DNA of 64,000 nt from Pediococcus pentosaceus (GTDB lineage: Bacteria; Bacillota; Bacilli; Lactobacillales; Lactobacillaceae). Shown here piece after piece: positions 18,777 to 29,415 of this stretch. A program made the translations under genes and the position numbers. Position 1 is the stretch's first letter. Every line of letters starts with the position of its first letter. The stretch is taken from NCBI RefSeq assembly GCF_001437285.1, contig NZ_JQBF01000005.1:59579-123578 (forward strand), written 5' to 3'. The notes beneath the pieces were generated by a model. That model made no database searches, was not told the origin of the DNA, and saw nothing but the letters and a program-made list of their open reading frames with translations.

Positions 18777-19688
18777 TTACTTTTCAAAGACATCAATTTC
18801 GTTAAAAATCTCGTCAATTTTTTTATTAGTTGCAATATCCAGTGAAAATGCTGTGGCACTTCCACACGCTAAACCTTTTTTAAAGGCTTTTTCTAAATCA
18901 TGTGACTGATTGAATTCTCCAACAAATCCAGCCAACATTGAGTCCCCAGCTCCTACAGAATTTAAGACTTTGCCTTTTGGAGCAAAACTTCTAAGCACAC
19001 GATCCTTGGAAACTAGCATCCCACCTTCACCAGCCATTGAAATCATGACATTTTGAGCGCCCATTTCAATTAACTTTTTAGCATACTTCTCAATATCTGT
19101 ATCGGTGGTTACTTCTGTATGAAATAATTCTCCAAGTTCATGGTTATTTGGCTTAATAACGATTGGATTATTTTCTAAGGTATCTAATAGACCCTGTCCC
19201 GTAGTATCGACTGCAAATTGCGCCCCATTTGCCTTAATTTTTTTAATTATTTGATCATAAAGGTTCTGGGGTAAATTGGCTGGGATACTTCCTGAAAATA
19301 CAACAACATCTCCATTGCCAATTTGATTAAATTTGTCGATAAAACTTGCTAATTCTGTATCATCAATATTAGGTCCGAGAGCATTTAATTCTGTTTCTTG
19401 TTGAGCATGAATTTTTACATTAATCCTAGTATCTTCTTTAATCTCAACAAAATCGGTTTGCACATTCAATCTTGTTAATGCATCATTCACAAATTTCCCA
19501 GTAAATCCTCCTAGAAAACCTAACGCTGTGTTAGACACATTTAATTCATTTAAAATTCTTGAAACATTAATCCCTTTTCCACCCGGAAATTTACTTGATG
19601 TCTTCAAGCGATTAACCAAGCCAACTTTCATTTCATCCAGACTGATTACATAATCAATCGATGGGTTAAGTGTAACTGTGTAAATCAT
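18777..19688 (-). CDS. fruK: 1-phosphofructokinase
   Basis: 303 residues of the PfkB family: PGGKGIN at 35-41 and the C-terminal GAGDS anion-hole motif at 246-250 with the catalytic Asp. It phosphorylates fructose-1-phosphate to fructose-1,6-bisphosphate. The ATG at 19688 has GGAGG upstream and overlaps the fruR stop by four bases; the longer frame to 19742 would run into fruR and is rejected. Tagatose-6-phosphate kinase is excluded by its neighbours. Confidence 0.94.
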   Translation of the reverse strand: MIYTVTLNPSIDYVISLDEMKVGLVNRLKTSSKFPGGKGINVSRILNELNVSNTALGFLGGFTGKFVNDALTRLNVQTDFVEIKEDTRINVKIHAQQETELNALGPNIDDTELASFIDKFNQIGNGDVVVFSGSIPANLPQNLYDQIIKKIKANGAQFAVDTTGQGLLDTLENNPIVIKPNNHELGELFHTEVTTDTDIEKYAKKLIEMGAQNVMISMAGEGGMLVSKDRVLRSFAPKGKVLNSVGAGDSMLAGFVGEFNQSHDLEKAFKKGLACGSATAFSLDIATNKKIDEIFNEIDVFEK

Positions 19689-20434
19689 TTTTGAACCTCC
19701 ATATAATATATATTTTCCTCTGCTTTGAGCCATTCTGGACAATGGTCGGCAATAATTGTTGCATCTTGCAATTCTGCAAAACGTACAAATGAAGTCTTAT
19801 TAAACTTAGAGCTATCTGCTAAAACATAAGCATTTCGACTTCTTTTAATCACTTCTGACTTAATCTGGGCTTCTTGAATATCTGGAGTGGTAAATCCTAA
19901 TTCTTGGGATACCCCATTGGTTCCCATGAAACATCGATCAAATTGAAATGTTCGAATCCGATCCGTTACCTCTGATCCAATCAAAGCCCGGGTTTTATTT
20001 TTTAATTGGCCACCAACTAGATACGCATTGATATCAAAATCTGACAGTAAACCAGCAATCGTCAATCCATTGGTTACAACTAACAGTCCCTCGATTTCTG
20101 CCAAGTATGGAATGATCGTTGCAGTGGAAGTTCCGGCATCCAAAAAAATAATCTCCCCACTTTGAACCAATTCTGCAGCTTGTCGCCCAATTTCATTTTT
20201 TTCTAATAGATTCATTTTCGATTTAACTTGAAAATCCGTTTCGGTTTGAAGCCCATTTTCAAGTTGAGCTCCACCATGAACACGGACTAGCTTTCCTTCT
20301 GCTTCAAGTTTTTTTAAATCTCGACGAACCGTAGAAATTGATGATTGATTTGCATGCATAATTTCATCAACTTTGATAACTTGTTTCTCTCTTAATAAAC
20401 GTAAAATATTTCGTTCTCGAAGTTCTGTAAGCAC
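19685..20434 (-). CDS. fruR: DeoR-family regulator of fructose utilisation
   Basis: About 249 residues: an N-terminal helix-turn-helix (SSISTVRRDLKKLEAEG) and a C-terminal sugar-phosphate sensing domain of the DeoR family. It probably represses fruRKA and is released by fructose-1-phosphate. The start is uncertain. GGAGG at 20444-20448 is nine bases before a GTG at 20434, three before an ATG at 20440 and directly abuts a TTG, so the GTG is preferred. It is first in the operon and four TGAA repeats lie upstream. Confidence 0.88.
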   Translation of the reverse strand: MLTELRERNILRLLREKQVIKVDEIMHANQSSISTVRRDLKKLEAEGKLVRVHGGAQLENGLQTETDFQVKSKMNLLEKNEIGRQAAELVQSGEIIFLDAGTSTATIIPYLAEIEGLLVVTNGLTIAGLLSDFDINAYLVGGQLKNKTRALIGSEVTDRIRTFQFDRCFMGTNGVSQELGFTTPDIQEAQIKSEVIKRSRNAYVLADSSKFNKTSFVRFAELQDATIIADHCPEWLKAEENIYYMEVQK

Positions 20435-20455
20435 TTTCATCAACCTCCATAGAAG

Positions 20456-20484
20456 AATATACCATCATTTTAGTTCAAAATCAA
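20456..20484 (-). promoter_or_regulatory. fruRKA promoter
   Basis: On the minus strand TTGATT (20484-20479) and TATATT (20461-20456) with a 17-base spacer. The predicted start point leaves a leader of only about 15-20 bases. Confidence 0.65.
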
Positions 20485-20520
20485 TCAAATTAATTCAAAA
20501 AAATTCAATTTCGTTCATTT
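20474..20520 (-). promoter_or_regulatory. Candidate FruR operator
   Basis: Four TGAA words recur at close to one-turn spacing on the minus strand (in TGAACG, TTGAATT, TTGAATT, TTGAAC) across and just upstream of the -35 box. Phased direct repeats of this sort are usual for DeoR-family regulators. Confidence 0.5.
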
Positions 20521-20524
20521 TACA

Positions 20525-20560
20525 TCAAAAAAAGACGCCTATCACTTGATAGACGACTTC
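20525..20560 (-). terminator. Terminator of the AI-2E family permease gene
   Basis: An imperfect stem around CGTCTATCA/TGATAG followed by seven T on the minus strand, four bases after the stop at 20565. Confidence 0.75.
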
Positions 20561-20564
20561 TAAA

Positions 20565-21617
20565 TTATTCAATTTCACTTTCAATAACTTCTTTAGGGTT
20601 TCTAGGATGATGCTGCTTTAATTGAATTCCTAATAAATCAATGAAGAAAGCGACGGTAGGAATACCAACAATCAACCCCCAAGTTCCCAACATTTTTGCT
20701 CCAATAATTAAAGTAATGAAGGTTACAAAGACCGGCAAATCAGTGGCACCCGCCATCAACCTTGGGTGTAGAAAGTATGATTCAAAAAAGTGTATCAATA
20801 TTACTAAACAAAGCACTTCTGCAATTGAGATAATACCATTGGCTGAAAAAGCAACAATTGACAAGGGGATTAATGAAATTAAAACTCCAGCAACGGGGAC
20901 TAAACCTAGAACAAAGACAATAATAGCCATTAATAGTAGTTTAGGTACCCCAATTATCCATAAACCAATCACCATCAAACCGGTATTGATAATACAAATT
21001 ACTAATTGGGTTTCAATTACCGTACCTAGTATCACTACGTACTTACGAAGTAAGTAGTATACATTTCCGAACATGATATCATACTTACTCTTTAAAATAG
21101 CATGCCCAAATTCACGTAAATGGTTGTAAGTTAAATTAAATACCATACTTAGAAATAACGCAATTATAACGTGTTCCGCAGCAATCCCGATCCTGCCAAG
21201 CTGATTTAACCCAGACATTGCGATGTATTGACTTCCTTTCACCGCTTGTGAGTTTCTATTTATCTCAGTAAGGATTGTTTGAACATAGTGGTTACTAAAC
21301 GTATCACTGTCAATAGCATGTTTAATTAAAGAAGGAATTCCTTTTAATTGATCATAAATCATCGAGGCCGTAAAAGAAAAAACAAAGCCCGCAAAGGCCA
21401 GTAAAACAATATAAAAAATTATTGTACCAATTGGCTGACTAACCTTGGTGTATTTTCTAATCTTTTGAATTCCCACGTGTGACACAAAGGAAAAAATTAC
21501 TACCAATAAAATTTGCGACATAAAATCTCTTAATAAAAATATTATCAATATTAGCGCTACTAGCGTTGCCCAAAGTTGAACAGATTTTTTATGCCATTGT
21601 TGAACTAATATATCCAT
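20565..21617 (-). CDS. AI-2E family transporter (PerM/YtvI-like)
   Basis: 350 residues with about eight transmembrane helices and the family's late FFESYFLHPRLMAG segment and GLIVGIPTVAFF end. Members are membrane permeases of mostly unknown substrate; some transport ions, and export of autoinducer-2 is shown only for a few. The ATG at 21617 has GGAGGAAT upstream, whereas the longer frame to 21662 has none. A second paralogue is at 51202-52344. It lies alone between prs and fruR. Confidence 0.85.
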   Translation of the reverse strand: MDILVQQWHKKSVQLWATLVALILIIFLLRDFMSQILLVVIFSFVSHVGIQKIRKYTKVSQPIGTIIFYIVLLAFAGFVFSFTASMIYDQLKGIPSLIKHAIDSDTFSNHYVQTILTEINRNSQAVKGSQYIAMSGLNQLGRIGIAAEHVIIALFLSMVFNLTYNHLREFGHAILKSKYDIMFGNVYYLLRKYVVILGTVIETQLVICIINTGLMVIGLWIIGVPKLLLMAIIVFVLGLVPVAGVLISLIPLSIVAFSANGIISIAEVLCLVILIHFFESYFLHPRLMAGATDLPVFVTFITLIIGAKMLGTWGLIVGIPTVAFFIDLLGIQLKQHHPRNPKEVIESEIE

Positions 21618-21631
21618 TGAATTCCTCCAAA

Positions 21632-21671
21632 TAAAAAGACCTGCACAAATTATAATCTGCAACAGATCTTA
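21632..21671 (-). terminator. Probable prs terminator
   Basis: An imperfect stem (AGATCTGTTGCA against TGTGCAGGTCT) followed by five T on the minus strand, about 36 bases past the prs stop. Confidence 0.55.
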
Positions 21672-21707
21672 ATCGAAAATTTAAAAAGTTATTTAACACT
21701 TATTTAA

Positions 21708-22685
21708 TTATTTTTGGCTTTTAAATAATGGAGCAAGTGGTTCATTATCATAAATCATCTTAATTGCATTTCCTAAAAGTGGCCCTACAGATAATTCAAC
21801 TAACTTATCAAATTTCTTATCAGCATCAATTCTAATTGAATCAGTAACAATGATTTTAGACAATTTAGATTCTTGTAAAATTTTAGGCGCATTATTAGAA
21901 AAGATTGCATGAGTTGCAGCACCATATACCTCAGTTGCTCCTGCGTTATGGAGGGCTTCCGCTGAAATCGTCAAGCGTGTTCCTGTGTCAATCATATCAT
22001 CGACAACCAAAGCAATTTTATTTTTAACATTTCCAATGATTTCAGTCGGAATTTCATTAATACTTTCCACAGATTCTTCATTACGATTATCAATAATTGC
22101 AATGGGTGTGCCTAATAATTCAGCCATGGTTCTAGCTCTAGAAACACTAGCGTGATCAGGTGAAACTACAACCATATTTTCGACATCAAAACTCCCATCA
22201 CTAAAATAACTTGCTAACAATGGAGCAGCGGCAAGATGGTCAACTGGAACATCGAAAAATCCTTGAATTTGTGGAGCATGTAAATCAAGCGTCAGAACAC
22301 GAGTAATTGCATCATCTTCCAAAAGATTAGCAATCAATTTAGCTGTAATTGGTTCCCGTGAACGAGCTTTGCGATCCTGTCTAGAGTATCCATAATATGG
22401 AATAACAACATTAATTTGGCTAGCACTAGCACGACGCAAAGCATCAACCATAATTAATAATTCCATCAATGAATCATTAATAGGGTCTGAAATGGATTGA
22501 ATTACATAAACTTCATCCCCACGAATACTTTCTTCAATATTTACTTGGATTTCGCCATCACTAAATTGCTTAATAGCAGCTTTTCCTAAAGGCATTCCCA
22601 CCTCTGCAGCAATTTTTTCAGATAAAGCATGATTTGAATTCAAGGAGAATATTTTCATTCTTCTTTTTGTTTTACTTTCTTCCAC
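21708..22685 (-). CDS. prs: Ribose-phosphate pyrophosphokinase
   Basis: 325 residues. The PRPP-binding loop [11 protein letters not shown] is at 227-237 and the catalytic flexible-loop region near [12 protein letters not shown] at 101-112. It makes PRPP from ribose-5-phosphate and ATP for nucleotide, His and Trp synthesis. The start is a GTG at 22685 with GGAGG seven bases upstream. It has its own promoter and lies 68 bases after recD2. Confidence 0.95.
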   Translation of the reverse strand: MEESKTKRRMKIFSLNSNHALSEKIAAEVGMPLGKAAIKQFSDGEIQVNIEESIRGDEVYVIQSISDPINDSLMELLIMVDALRRASASQINVVIPYYGYSRQDRKARSREPITAKLIANLLEDDAITRVLTLDLHAPQIQGFFDVPVDHLAAAPLLASYFSDGSFDVENMVVVSPDHASVSRARTMAELLGTPIAIIDNRNEESVESINEIPTEIIGNVKNKIALVVDDMIDTGTRLTISAEALHNAGATEVYGAATHAIFSNNAPKILQESKLSKIIVTDSIRIDADKKFDKLVELSVGPLLGNAIKMIYDNEPLAPLFKSQK

Positions 22686-22715
22686 AGCTGAACCTCCAAT
22701 TATTATCTACCTATC

Positions 22716-22745
22716 ATTATAGACAACTTAGGCTACACACTTCAA
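22716..22745 (-). promoter_or_regulatory. prs promoter
   Basis: TTGAAG (22745-22740) and a perfect TATAAT (22721-22716) on the minus strand with an 18-base spacer, about 30 bases before the GTG start. Confidence 0.65.
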
Positions 22746-22753
22746 GATATTAA

Positions 22754-25198
22754 CTAAATAAAATCATACGGGGTGACCCCTTCCATTCCAATCATTGGAT
22801 CTACCTGTTCTTTTTGAACCATCGACGTAGTTAAATACTTTGGTTGCTCTACTTCCACTGGTGCTGACATTGATTGCTCTTGGTCAACTGGTTCTGATAC
22901 TTGTATTTGGTTTACTTTTTCAGTTAAAACTTCTGCTTGCGGATTAATTCGGCGTTCTAAACTGGTATTTCGATTAGATGATTCATTGCTTACCGCTCTT
23001 TGGTAAGCATCAGGTTCACCCAACAAAATAATCGAATTGGACGCACGAGTTAGCCCTGTATATAAAAGGTTGCGTTGTAACATTCGATAGTATTGATGCA
23101 CCATAGGCATAATCACCACCGGAAATTCACTACCTTGTGATTTATGAATCGAAATACAATATGCCAAGGTCAATTGTCCAAGGTCAGTTTTAGCATACGT
23201 AACCTCATTTCCATCATAGTCAACGACTAGATGAGCTCTGCCTTTGCCTTGCTTTTCCATAACGATTCCGGTAATTTCGCCAATATCACCATTAAAGATA
23301 TTATTTTCAGGTGAATTAACCAATTGCAAAACTTTATCACCAATTCTAAAAGTTTGATTGCCAGATTCGATTTTCTTCGGTTTATCCGTTTGAGGTGGAT
23401 TTAAAACTTTTTGTAGATGTCGGTTAATTTCATCTACTCCTGCACTACCTCGATACATCGGTGCTAAAACTTGAATATCATTCTTAGAAATCCCTTTATC
23501 TACAGCTTTTTGCGCGATTTGATCTATTGCGTCAACAACTTGATTAGCGTTGGCTAGAAAGAAGGATTTATCTTTTTTATTTTTGGTAAAATCTTTAGGT
23601 AATACCCCTTTTTGGATATCGTGGGCTAACTGAATAATCGATGAATCTTGTTCTTGACGATAAATTTTTGTCAATGAAATAGTTGGGATTTTACCACTTT
23701 TAATTAAATCATTAAATATTTGTCCTGGTCCAACTGATGGTAATTGGTCCTTATCCCCTACCAGTACCACTTGCATATCTGGATTAATGGCATTAACCAG
23801 CGTACTAAATAATCCGGTATCAACCATAGACATCTCGTCGATAACTAACAAATCGCCTTCAAGCTGCTTTATTTCATCATTCTGGAGATCGTCATTACCA
23901 TTTAACCCTAGCAAACGATGAATAGTTTTGGCTGGTACATTCGTAACTTGGCTTAATCTTTTAGCTGCTCGACCGGTTGGAGCTGCTAACTGAATGGGGA
24001 ATTTACTTTCCGTATATTCGTTAATATCCAACGAAATATCATTTAATTCTGCAAAGCTATTAATTAACCCCTTAACAATTGTAGTCTTCCCTGTCCCTGG
24101 GCCACCGGTAATAATTGTCAGAGGATGTGAAAGTGCAAGTTCAATCGCTGCATTCTGCGTATCATCATACTTTAAATTTAGATTCTTTTCAGCGGCTTTG
24201 ATTGCCCGCCTAATACCTTTAACGTTCGAATTCGATTCACCGACCATGCGTTTAACGTTATAACTAATAGCGACTTCAGCATTATATAACCATTTCAGAT
24301 AAATTTGGCCGTCCTCACCTACGACTTTTCCATCTTTACCTAGCTGTAAAACTTGATCTGCAATAGCTTCAGCATTTACAGCCGTACCTAAAAGCTTTCG
24401 GGCTTCTTGGAGTAACATATCTGCCAAAATATAAGTATCACCTGTGGCATTACACCAAGTTTTAATTGCTTCTAAAATTCCTGCTTGAATTCGTTTTTCA
24501 AAATCCGGTTTAATATTTAAGCTAGCAGCGATAGCATCAGCTCGTTTAAAACCAATATTTTCGATATCCTCGACCAATCGGTAGGGATTCTCTTCAATGA
24601 TGTTAATTGCATCCTCATGGTATTTATTTACGATACTACTAGCAATTTTTCCTGTAATCCCCATATCACTGAGCTTTATAAGGATATCCTCTAATCCATT
24701 GGACTGGTCCAAAACCGATACAATCATATCAATTTGCTTTTCTTTAAGGTTTAGACCGTTTAAAACTCCAGGGTCTTTCTTAATTTCATTAAGTGCATCC
24801 GATCCCAAAGCTTCAACAATTTTTTCAGCGGTTTTCGTTCCAATTCCTTTGAATTGTGATCCCGACAAATATGTAACAACACCATCTTCTGTATTTGGCA
24901 TAAACGCTCGATATTGATTAGCTTGAATTTGCATACCATACTTAGGATGTGCAATTAGTTTTCCATTAAATTGATACTTCTGTCCTTCTTGTACGTCACC
25001 AATATTTCCAGTAACAACAATCTGCTCTTCGGACCAGTCAAAATCATCTTCTTCTACAGTAACCAGGAGCACTTTAAATAAACTATCTGGGCTCTCAAAA
25101 AAGACCGCACTAATTTCACCAATCAGTTCGACCATCTTATTTTGAGACTGCTTTTTTGGGTCAGCATCGCCAAATAAATTCATTTTCTCAAATGCCAT
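22754..25198 (-). CDS. recD2: RecD2-type 5'-3' DNA helicase
   Basis: 814 residues, the RecD2/YrrC form with an N-terminal extension (OB-like and helix-hairpin-helix segments, about 1-330) and SF1B helicase motifs. Walker A GGPGTGKTT is at 365-373; VIDEMSMVD and the late CISIHKSQGSEF motif follow. RecD2 acts in DNA repair and replication-fork processing in bacteria without RecBCD. Its start overlaps the stop of the TPR gene. The last 75 residues are low-complexity and rich in Gln, Glu and Val. Confidence 0.92.
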   Translation of the reverse strand: MAFEKMNLFGDADPKKQSQNKMVELIGEISAVFFESPDSLFKVLLVTVEEDDFDWSEEQIVVTGNIGDVQEGQKYQFNGKLIAHPKYGMQIQANQYRAFMPNTEDGVVTYLSGSQFKGIGTKTAEKIVEALGSDALNEIKKDPGVLNGLNLKEKQIDMIVSVLDQSNGLEDILIKLSDMGITGKIASSIVNKYHEDAINIIEENPYRLVEDIENIGFKRADAIAASLNIKPDFEKRIQAGILEAIKTWCNATGDTYILADMLLQEARKLLGTAVNAEAIADQVLQLGKDGKVVGEDGQIYLKWLYNAEVAISYNVKRMVGESNSNVKGIRRAIKAAEKNLNLKYDDTQNAAIELALSHPLTIITGGPGTGKTTIVKGLINSFAELNDISLDINEYTESKFPIQLAAPTGRAAKRLSQVTNVPAKTIHRLLGLNGNDDLQNDEIKQLEGDLLVIDEMSMVDTGLFSTLVNAINPDMQVVLVGDKDQLPSVGPGQIFNDLIKSGKIPTISLTKIYRQEQDSSIIQLAHDIQKGVLPKDFTKNKKDKSFFLANANQVVDAIDQIAQKAVDKGISKNDIQVLAPMYRGSAGVDEINRHLQKVLNPPQTDKPKKIESGNQTFRIGDKVLQLVNSPENNIFNGDIGEITGIVMEKQGKGRAHLVVDYDGNEVTYAKTDLGQLTLAYCISIHKSQGSEFPVVIMPMVHQYYRMLQRNLLYTGLTRASNSIILLGEPDAYQRAVSNESSNRNTSLERRINPQAEVLTEKVNQIQVSEPVDQEQSMSAPVEVEQPKYLTTSMVQKEQVDPMIGMEGVTPYDFI

Positions 25199-25848
25199 TA
25201 AACATCTTCCTTAGATTCACTTAGTAATTTATCGATATCAATTAATCGTTGTTTGCTACTTTCAAAATACGTTTTATCAATTTTTTTTGCTTGTTCAAAA
25301 TAAATGTTTGTTTTCTTTTTAGTTAACGTCATTTCAACTACGCCACGGTTAAATAGTAACTTAGCTGTATTTTTATTTTCTAACGCCGCATCATAATACT
25401 TTTGGGCCCTTGGAGCATCCCCTAGGGCTAAATTAACATCACCCATTAATTCATTTGTATCAGCATCATGGGGATTCTGTTCTAACGCAGTTAGTCCAAA
25501 AGCAAAAGCTAATTTGTACTGACTTTGAGCATAGTAACCCTGAGCAATCATTAAATTAGCATCTTTTTTTAGATGTGCATCTTTAATAGTTTGAAATTCT
25601 ACATTAGCCTTCTCATAGAGTCCAGATTCATAATAAACATTTCCCAAACCGTATGTTAATAAATCGACGCTATGCGAATCTTTAAATAAACCTCGAGCTT
25701 TTACTAAAAGTTCTTCAGCTTGGTCAAAACTTTGTTGTTTAACCAAAACCGTAGCTAACGCATAATAATTTTCAGCTTCTTGCGGATTTTGATCGATTTT
25801 ATCAATCAAATCTTTAACTATATCTTGTTTTTTCTTATCTTCAGTCAT
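25198..25848 (-). CDS. TPR-repeat protein
   Basis: 216 residues of predicted tetratricopeptide repeats (for example NPQEAENYYALATVLVKQQS and later DADTNELMGDVNLALGD). No signal peptide or membrane segment is visible, so it is probably a cytoplasmic scaffold. Position between a histidine phosphatase and recD2 matches the yrrB-yrrC arrangement of Bacillus. Specific partners are unknown. Confidence 0.85.
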   Translation of the reverse strand: MTEDKKKQDIVKDLIDKIDQNPQEAENYYALATVLVKQQSFDQAEELLVKARGLFKDSHSVDLLTYGLGNVYYESGLYEKANVEFQTIKDAHLKKDANLMIAQGYYAQSQYKLAFAFGLTALEQNPHDADTNELMGDVNLALGDAPRAQKYYDAALENKNTAKLLFNRGVVEMTLTKKKTNIYFEQAKKIDKTYFESSKQRLIDIDKLLSESKEDV

Positions 25849-25861
25849 TTTTTCACCTACA

Positions 25862-26536
25862 TTAAATTACATCTGTTGGGTCAATGCGCTTCTTTAAGTA
25901 ACTAGTATTATTCCAATCAACTAATTCAAAAGACTTTCCTAAGTCATTACTTGCTAGGACAGTCGTACTCGTATTGGCTAAACCGCCACGTTTCCTTAAA
26001 TCAGTTAACGGAACCTCTAATAGTGAATTAATTAGAGCATTTAAAGCCGCTCCGTGGCTTACTATAATTACATTATCATTTTTAGCAGGATACTTTTCAC
26101 AAATACGCAAAATAGTAGGTTTCATACGTTTTACTAAATGTTGAAAAGTTTCTCCCTTAATTTTGGTAGGATCATAACGATCTGGGTGGTTTCTGAATGC
26201 ATCCACTTCATCTGTATATTCCCGCTCAACATCGACGAATTTCATTCCTTCCATAATACCTAGATTGAACTCTTTTAACCTACTAGAAATAGTAATTGGT
26301 GTTGGATAACCTTGTAATTCATCCAACTCATGTTGTAATGTCGTAGCTGTTACTCTAGCACGTCGTAAAGGACTGGCATAAATATGTTGAAATTTATTAG
26401 GTGCAAGAAAACTAGCTAATTGTGAAATTTCCGTGTAGCTTTCTTTCAATAGTGGAGAATCACCATTGGCACCTTGATAGCGTCCCTCTAAATTCCATTC
26501 TGTTTTACCGTGTCTAATAAAATATAATTTCGTCAA
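25862..26536 (-). CDS. Histidine phosphatase family protein
   Basis: 224 residues of the phosphoglycerate mutase/phosphatase superfamily: IRHGKTEWN at 7-15 with the phospho-accepting H9, and a second His in VSHGAALNAL in the C-terminal half. Cofactor-dependent mutases have longer sequences and other motifs, so a broad-specificity phosphatase is likelier. It is 13 bases upstream of the TPR gene and starts after the mnmA terminator. Confidence 0.85.
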   Translation of the reverse strand: MTKLYFIRHGKTEWNLEGRYQGANGDSPLLKESYTEISQLASFLAPNKFQHIYASPLRRARVTATTLQHELDELQGYPTPITISSRLKEFNLGIMEGMKFVDVEREYTDEVDAFRNHPDRYDPTKIKGETFQHLVKRMKPTILRICEKYPAKNDNVIIVSHGAALNALINSLLEVPLTDLRKRGGLANTSTTVLASNDLGKSFELVDWNNTSYLKKRIDPTDVI

Positions 26537-26606
26537 AATTCTTGTCCTTCTTTTACATAGTTACTAATAATTTTAACATTAAATGAATCCTAGGTTACCA
26601 AAAAAC

Positions 26607-26638
26607 AAAAAAAGAACCAGACTAAGTCTGATTCTTTT
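26607..26638 (-). terminator. Intrinsic terminator of mnmA
   Basis: An 11-bp stem with one G-U pair around a short loop, followed by seven T on the minus strand, immediately after the mnmA stop. Confidence 0.88.
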
Positions 26639-26642
26639 TAAA

Positions 26643-27812
<1,170 letters not shown>

Positions 27813-27897
27813 CTACGATTGAAGGTCGCATAAATCCAGTAAAATCCATTTTATACCAAACACTTATTAAATTCCACCATTAACAAAAAGTTAGTAA

Positions 27898-28239
27898 CTA
27901 TTTTTTAGCCAATACTTCTCTTTCAAGTAATTCTTGAATCAAAAAATGGTACTGTTCAACTAATGGTGCATCCTGTTCCCGACTAAAAATGTTAACACTT
28001 TGCATTCCATTAGCTGTGGTTGTACTCATTTTAAATCCAGAGAAATCTGGTTTAATCATTATCTTTAATTTAATCCCTTGGTTAAAGGGTGAAGTTGAAT
28101 CTAACGAACGTTCTAAAACGAATGTCCCATTATTCTTAGTTGTGAATCCTAAGTCTAATAAAGTATATTTTTTTATATTAGCATTTAACGTGTAAATGAC
28201 ATTATCGCCCTTAACATTCACTTCTTTAGTAAAAGCCAT
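27898..28239 (-). CDS. DUF1831 protein
   Basis: 113 residues starting MAFTKEVNVKGDNVIYTLN. It matches the DUF1831 family of lactobacilli, nearly always encoded between a cysteine desulfurase and mnmA. It is predicted to be soluble and beta-rich and has no cysteine, so it is not itself a sulfur carrier. A role in assisting tRNA thiolation is an inference from context only. Confidence 0.78.
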   Translation of the reverse strand: MAFTKEVNVKGDNVIYTLNANIKKYTLLDLGFTTKNNGTFVLERSLDSTSPFNQGIKLKIMIKPDFSGFKMSTTTANGMQSVNIFSREQDAPLVEQYHFLIQELLEREVLAKK

Positions 28240-28254
28240 CTGAACCCCTCGCTT

Positions 28255-29415
28255 CTATTTATTGCTTATTTGTTTTAATCGTTGTTCAATTGCTACAATC
28301 TGATCACACAGATACTCAATATCTTCTTCCGTAGTCTTTTTACCGAAGCTAATTCGAATCGATTCACTAATGCGAGGTGAATCCTCACCATACATCGCCG
28401 TCAATACATGTGATGGTTCTAAGCTTCCAGCGGTACAAGCTGATCCACCTGATATAGCGATTCCGGCAAGATCAAGGTTAGTTTGCATTACGTAAGTTGA
28501 AACTCCCTTCAACCAAATGTTAAAAACATGTTGGAGGTTGTTTTCATCTAACGAACCATTGATTTCAAATTCAATTTCATTTTCTTTTAAAGTTTGAATG
28601 ATTTTTTGCTTAAAACCGGCATAACGAGCCTGCAATTGATTCTTTTGGTCTGCATCAAGCAAACTAACAGCCTTAGCAAATCCAGCAATATTGGCAACAT
28701 TTTCTGTACCTGCACGCCGCTTGTCTTCTTGTTCGCCGCCTAATATAAAGCTATCGAAATTAACTTCGTTGTTTTTATACAAGAAGCCCATCATTTTTGG
28801 ACCGTTCAACTTGTGGGCTGAAGTTGATAATAAATCAATGTGGTCACGCTTAACATCAATATCTACTAACCCGTAGGCTTGTACTGCATCGGTATGCAAT
28901 ACTGCTTGATGATTTTTCAATATTTCACCAATTTCATGAATTGGCATATGGCTACCAACTTCATTGTTACCAGTCATAATACTTACTAAGATTGTTTGGT
29001 CATCTAGCGCATTTTTAAATTCATCCAAACTAATCAATCCATTTTGATCGACCCCTAAATAAGTAACTTCAAATCCCATACTTTCTAAACGACGCATGGG
29101 GTTCAAAACTGATGGATGTTCAATTGCAGTAGTAATAATTTTTTTACCTTTATCTTGATTACGTAAAGCGACTTGTGTAATGGCAGTGTTATTACTCTCC
29201 GTGCCACCACTAGTAAAGATAATTTCATCATCATTCGCATGAATACTTTGTGCGATTATATGCCTAGCTTCGTCAAGTGTAGCTCGAGCTCGACGACCGA
29301 AGCCATGTAAACTAGATGCATTACCCCAGTTATTTAATAATTCATTAGATATTACTTCAACTACCGCGGCATCCGTTGGCGTTGTAGCTGCATTATCTAA
29401 ATATACTTGTTGCAT
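28255..29415 (-). CDS. Cysteine desulfurase (IscS/NifS-like)
   Basis: 386 residues, class V aminotransferase fold. The PLP-binding Lys is K202 in SAHKLNGPK and the persulfide Cys is C327 in GGSACTAGS. It releases sulfur from cysteine. The neighbours DUF1831 and mnmA indicate that it feeds tRNA 2-thiolation rather than only Fe-S assembly. The start shares one base with the mtnN stop (TAATG). Confidence 0.92.
   Translation of the reverse strand: MQQVYLDNAATTPTDAAVVEVISNELLNNWGNASSLHGFGRRARATLDEARHIIAQSIHANDDEIIFTSGGTESNNTAITQVALRNQDKGKKIITTAIEHPSVLNPMRRLESMGFEVTYLGVDQNGLISLDEFKNALDDQTILVSIMTGNNEVGSHMPIHEIGEILKNHQAVLHTDAVQAYGLVDIDVKRDHIDLLSTSAHKLNGPKMMGFLYKNNEVNFDSFILGGEQEDKRRAGTENVANIAGFAKAVSLLDADQKNQLQARYAGFKQKIIQTLKENEIEFEINGSLDENNLQHVFNIWLKGVSTYVMQTNLDLAGIAISGGSACTAGSLEPSHVLTAMYGEDSPRISESIRISFGKKTTEEDIEYLCDQIVAIEQRLKQISNK

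Noticed and set aside
20565..21617. Calling the AI-2E family proteins autoinducer-2 exporters
   Set aside because: The family name is historical; nothing in either sequence shows the substrate, and luxS is not in the window.
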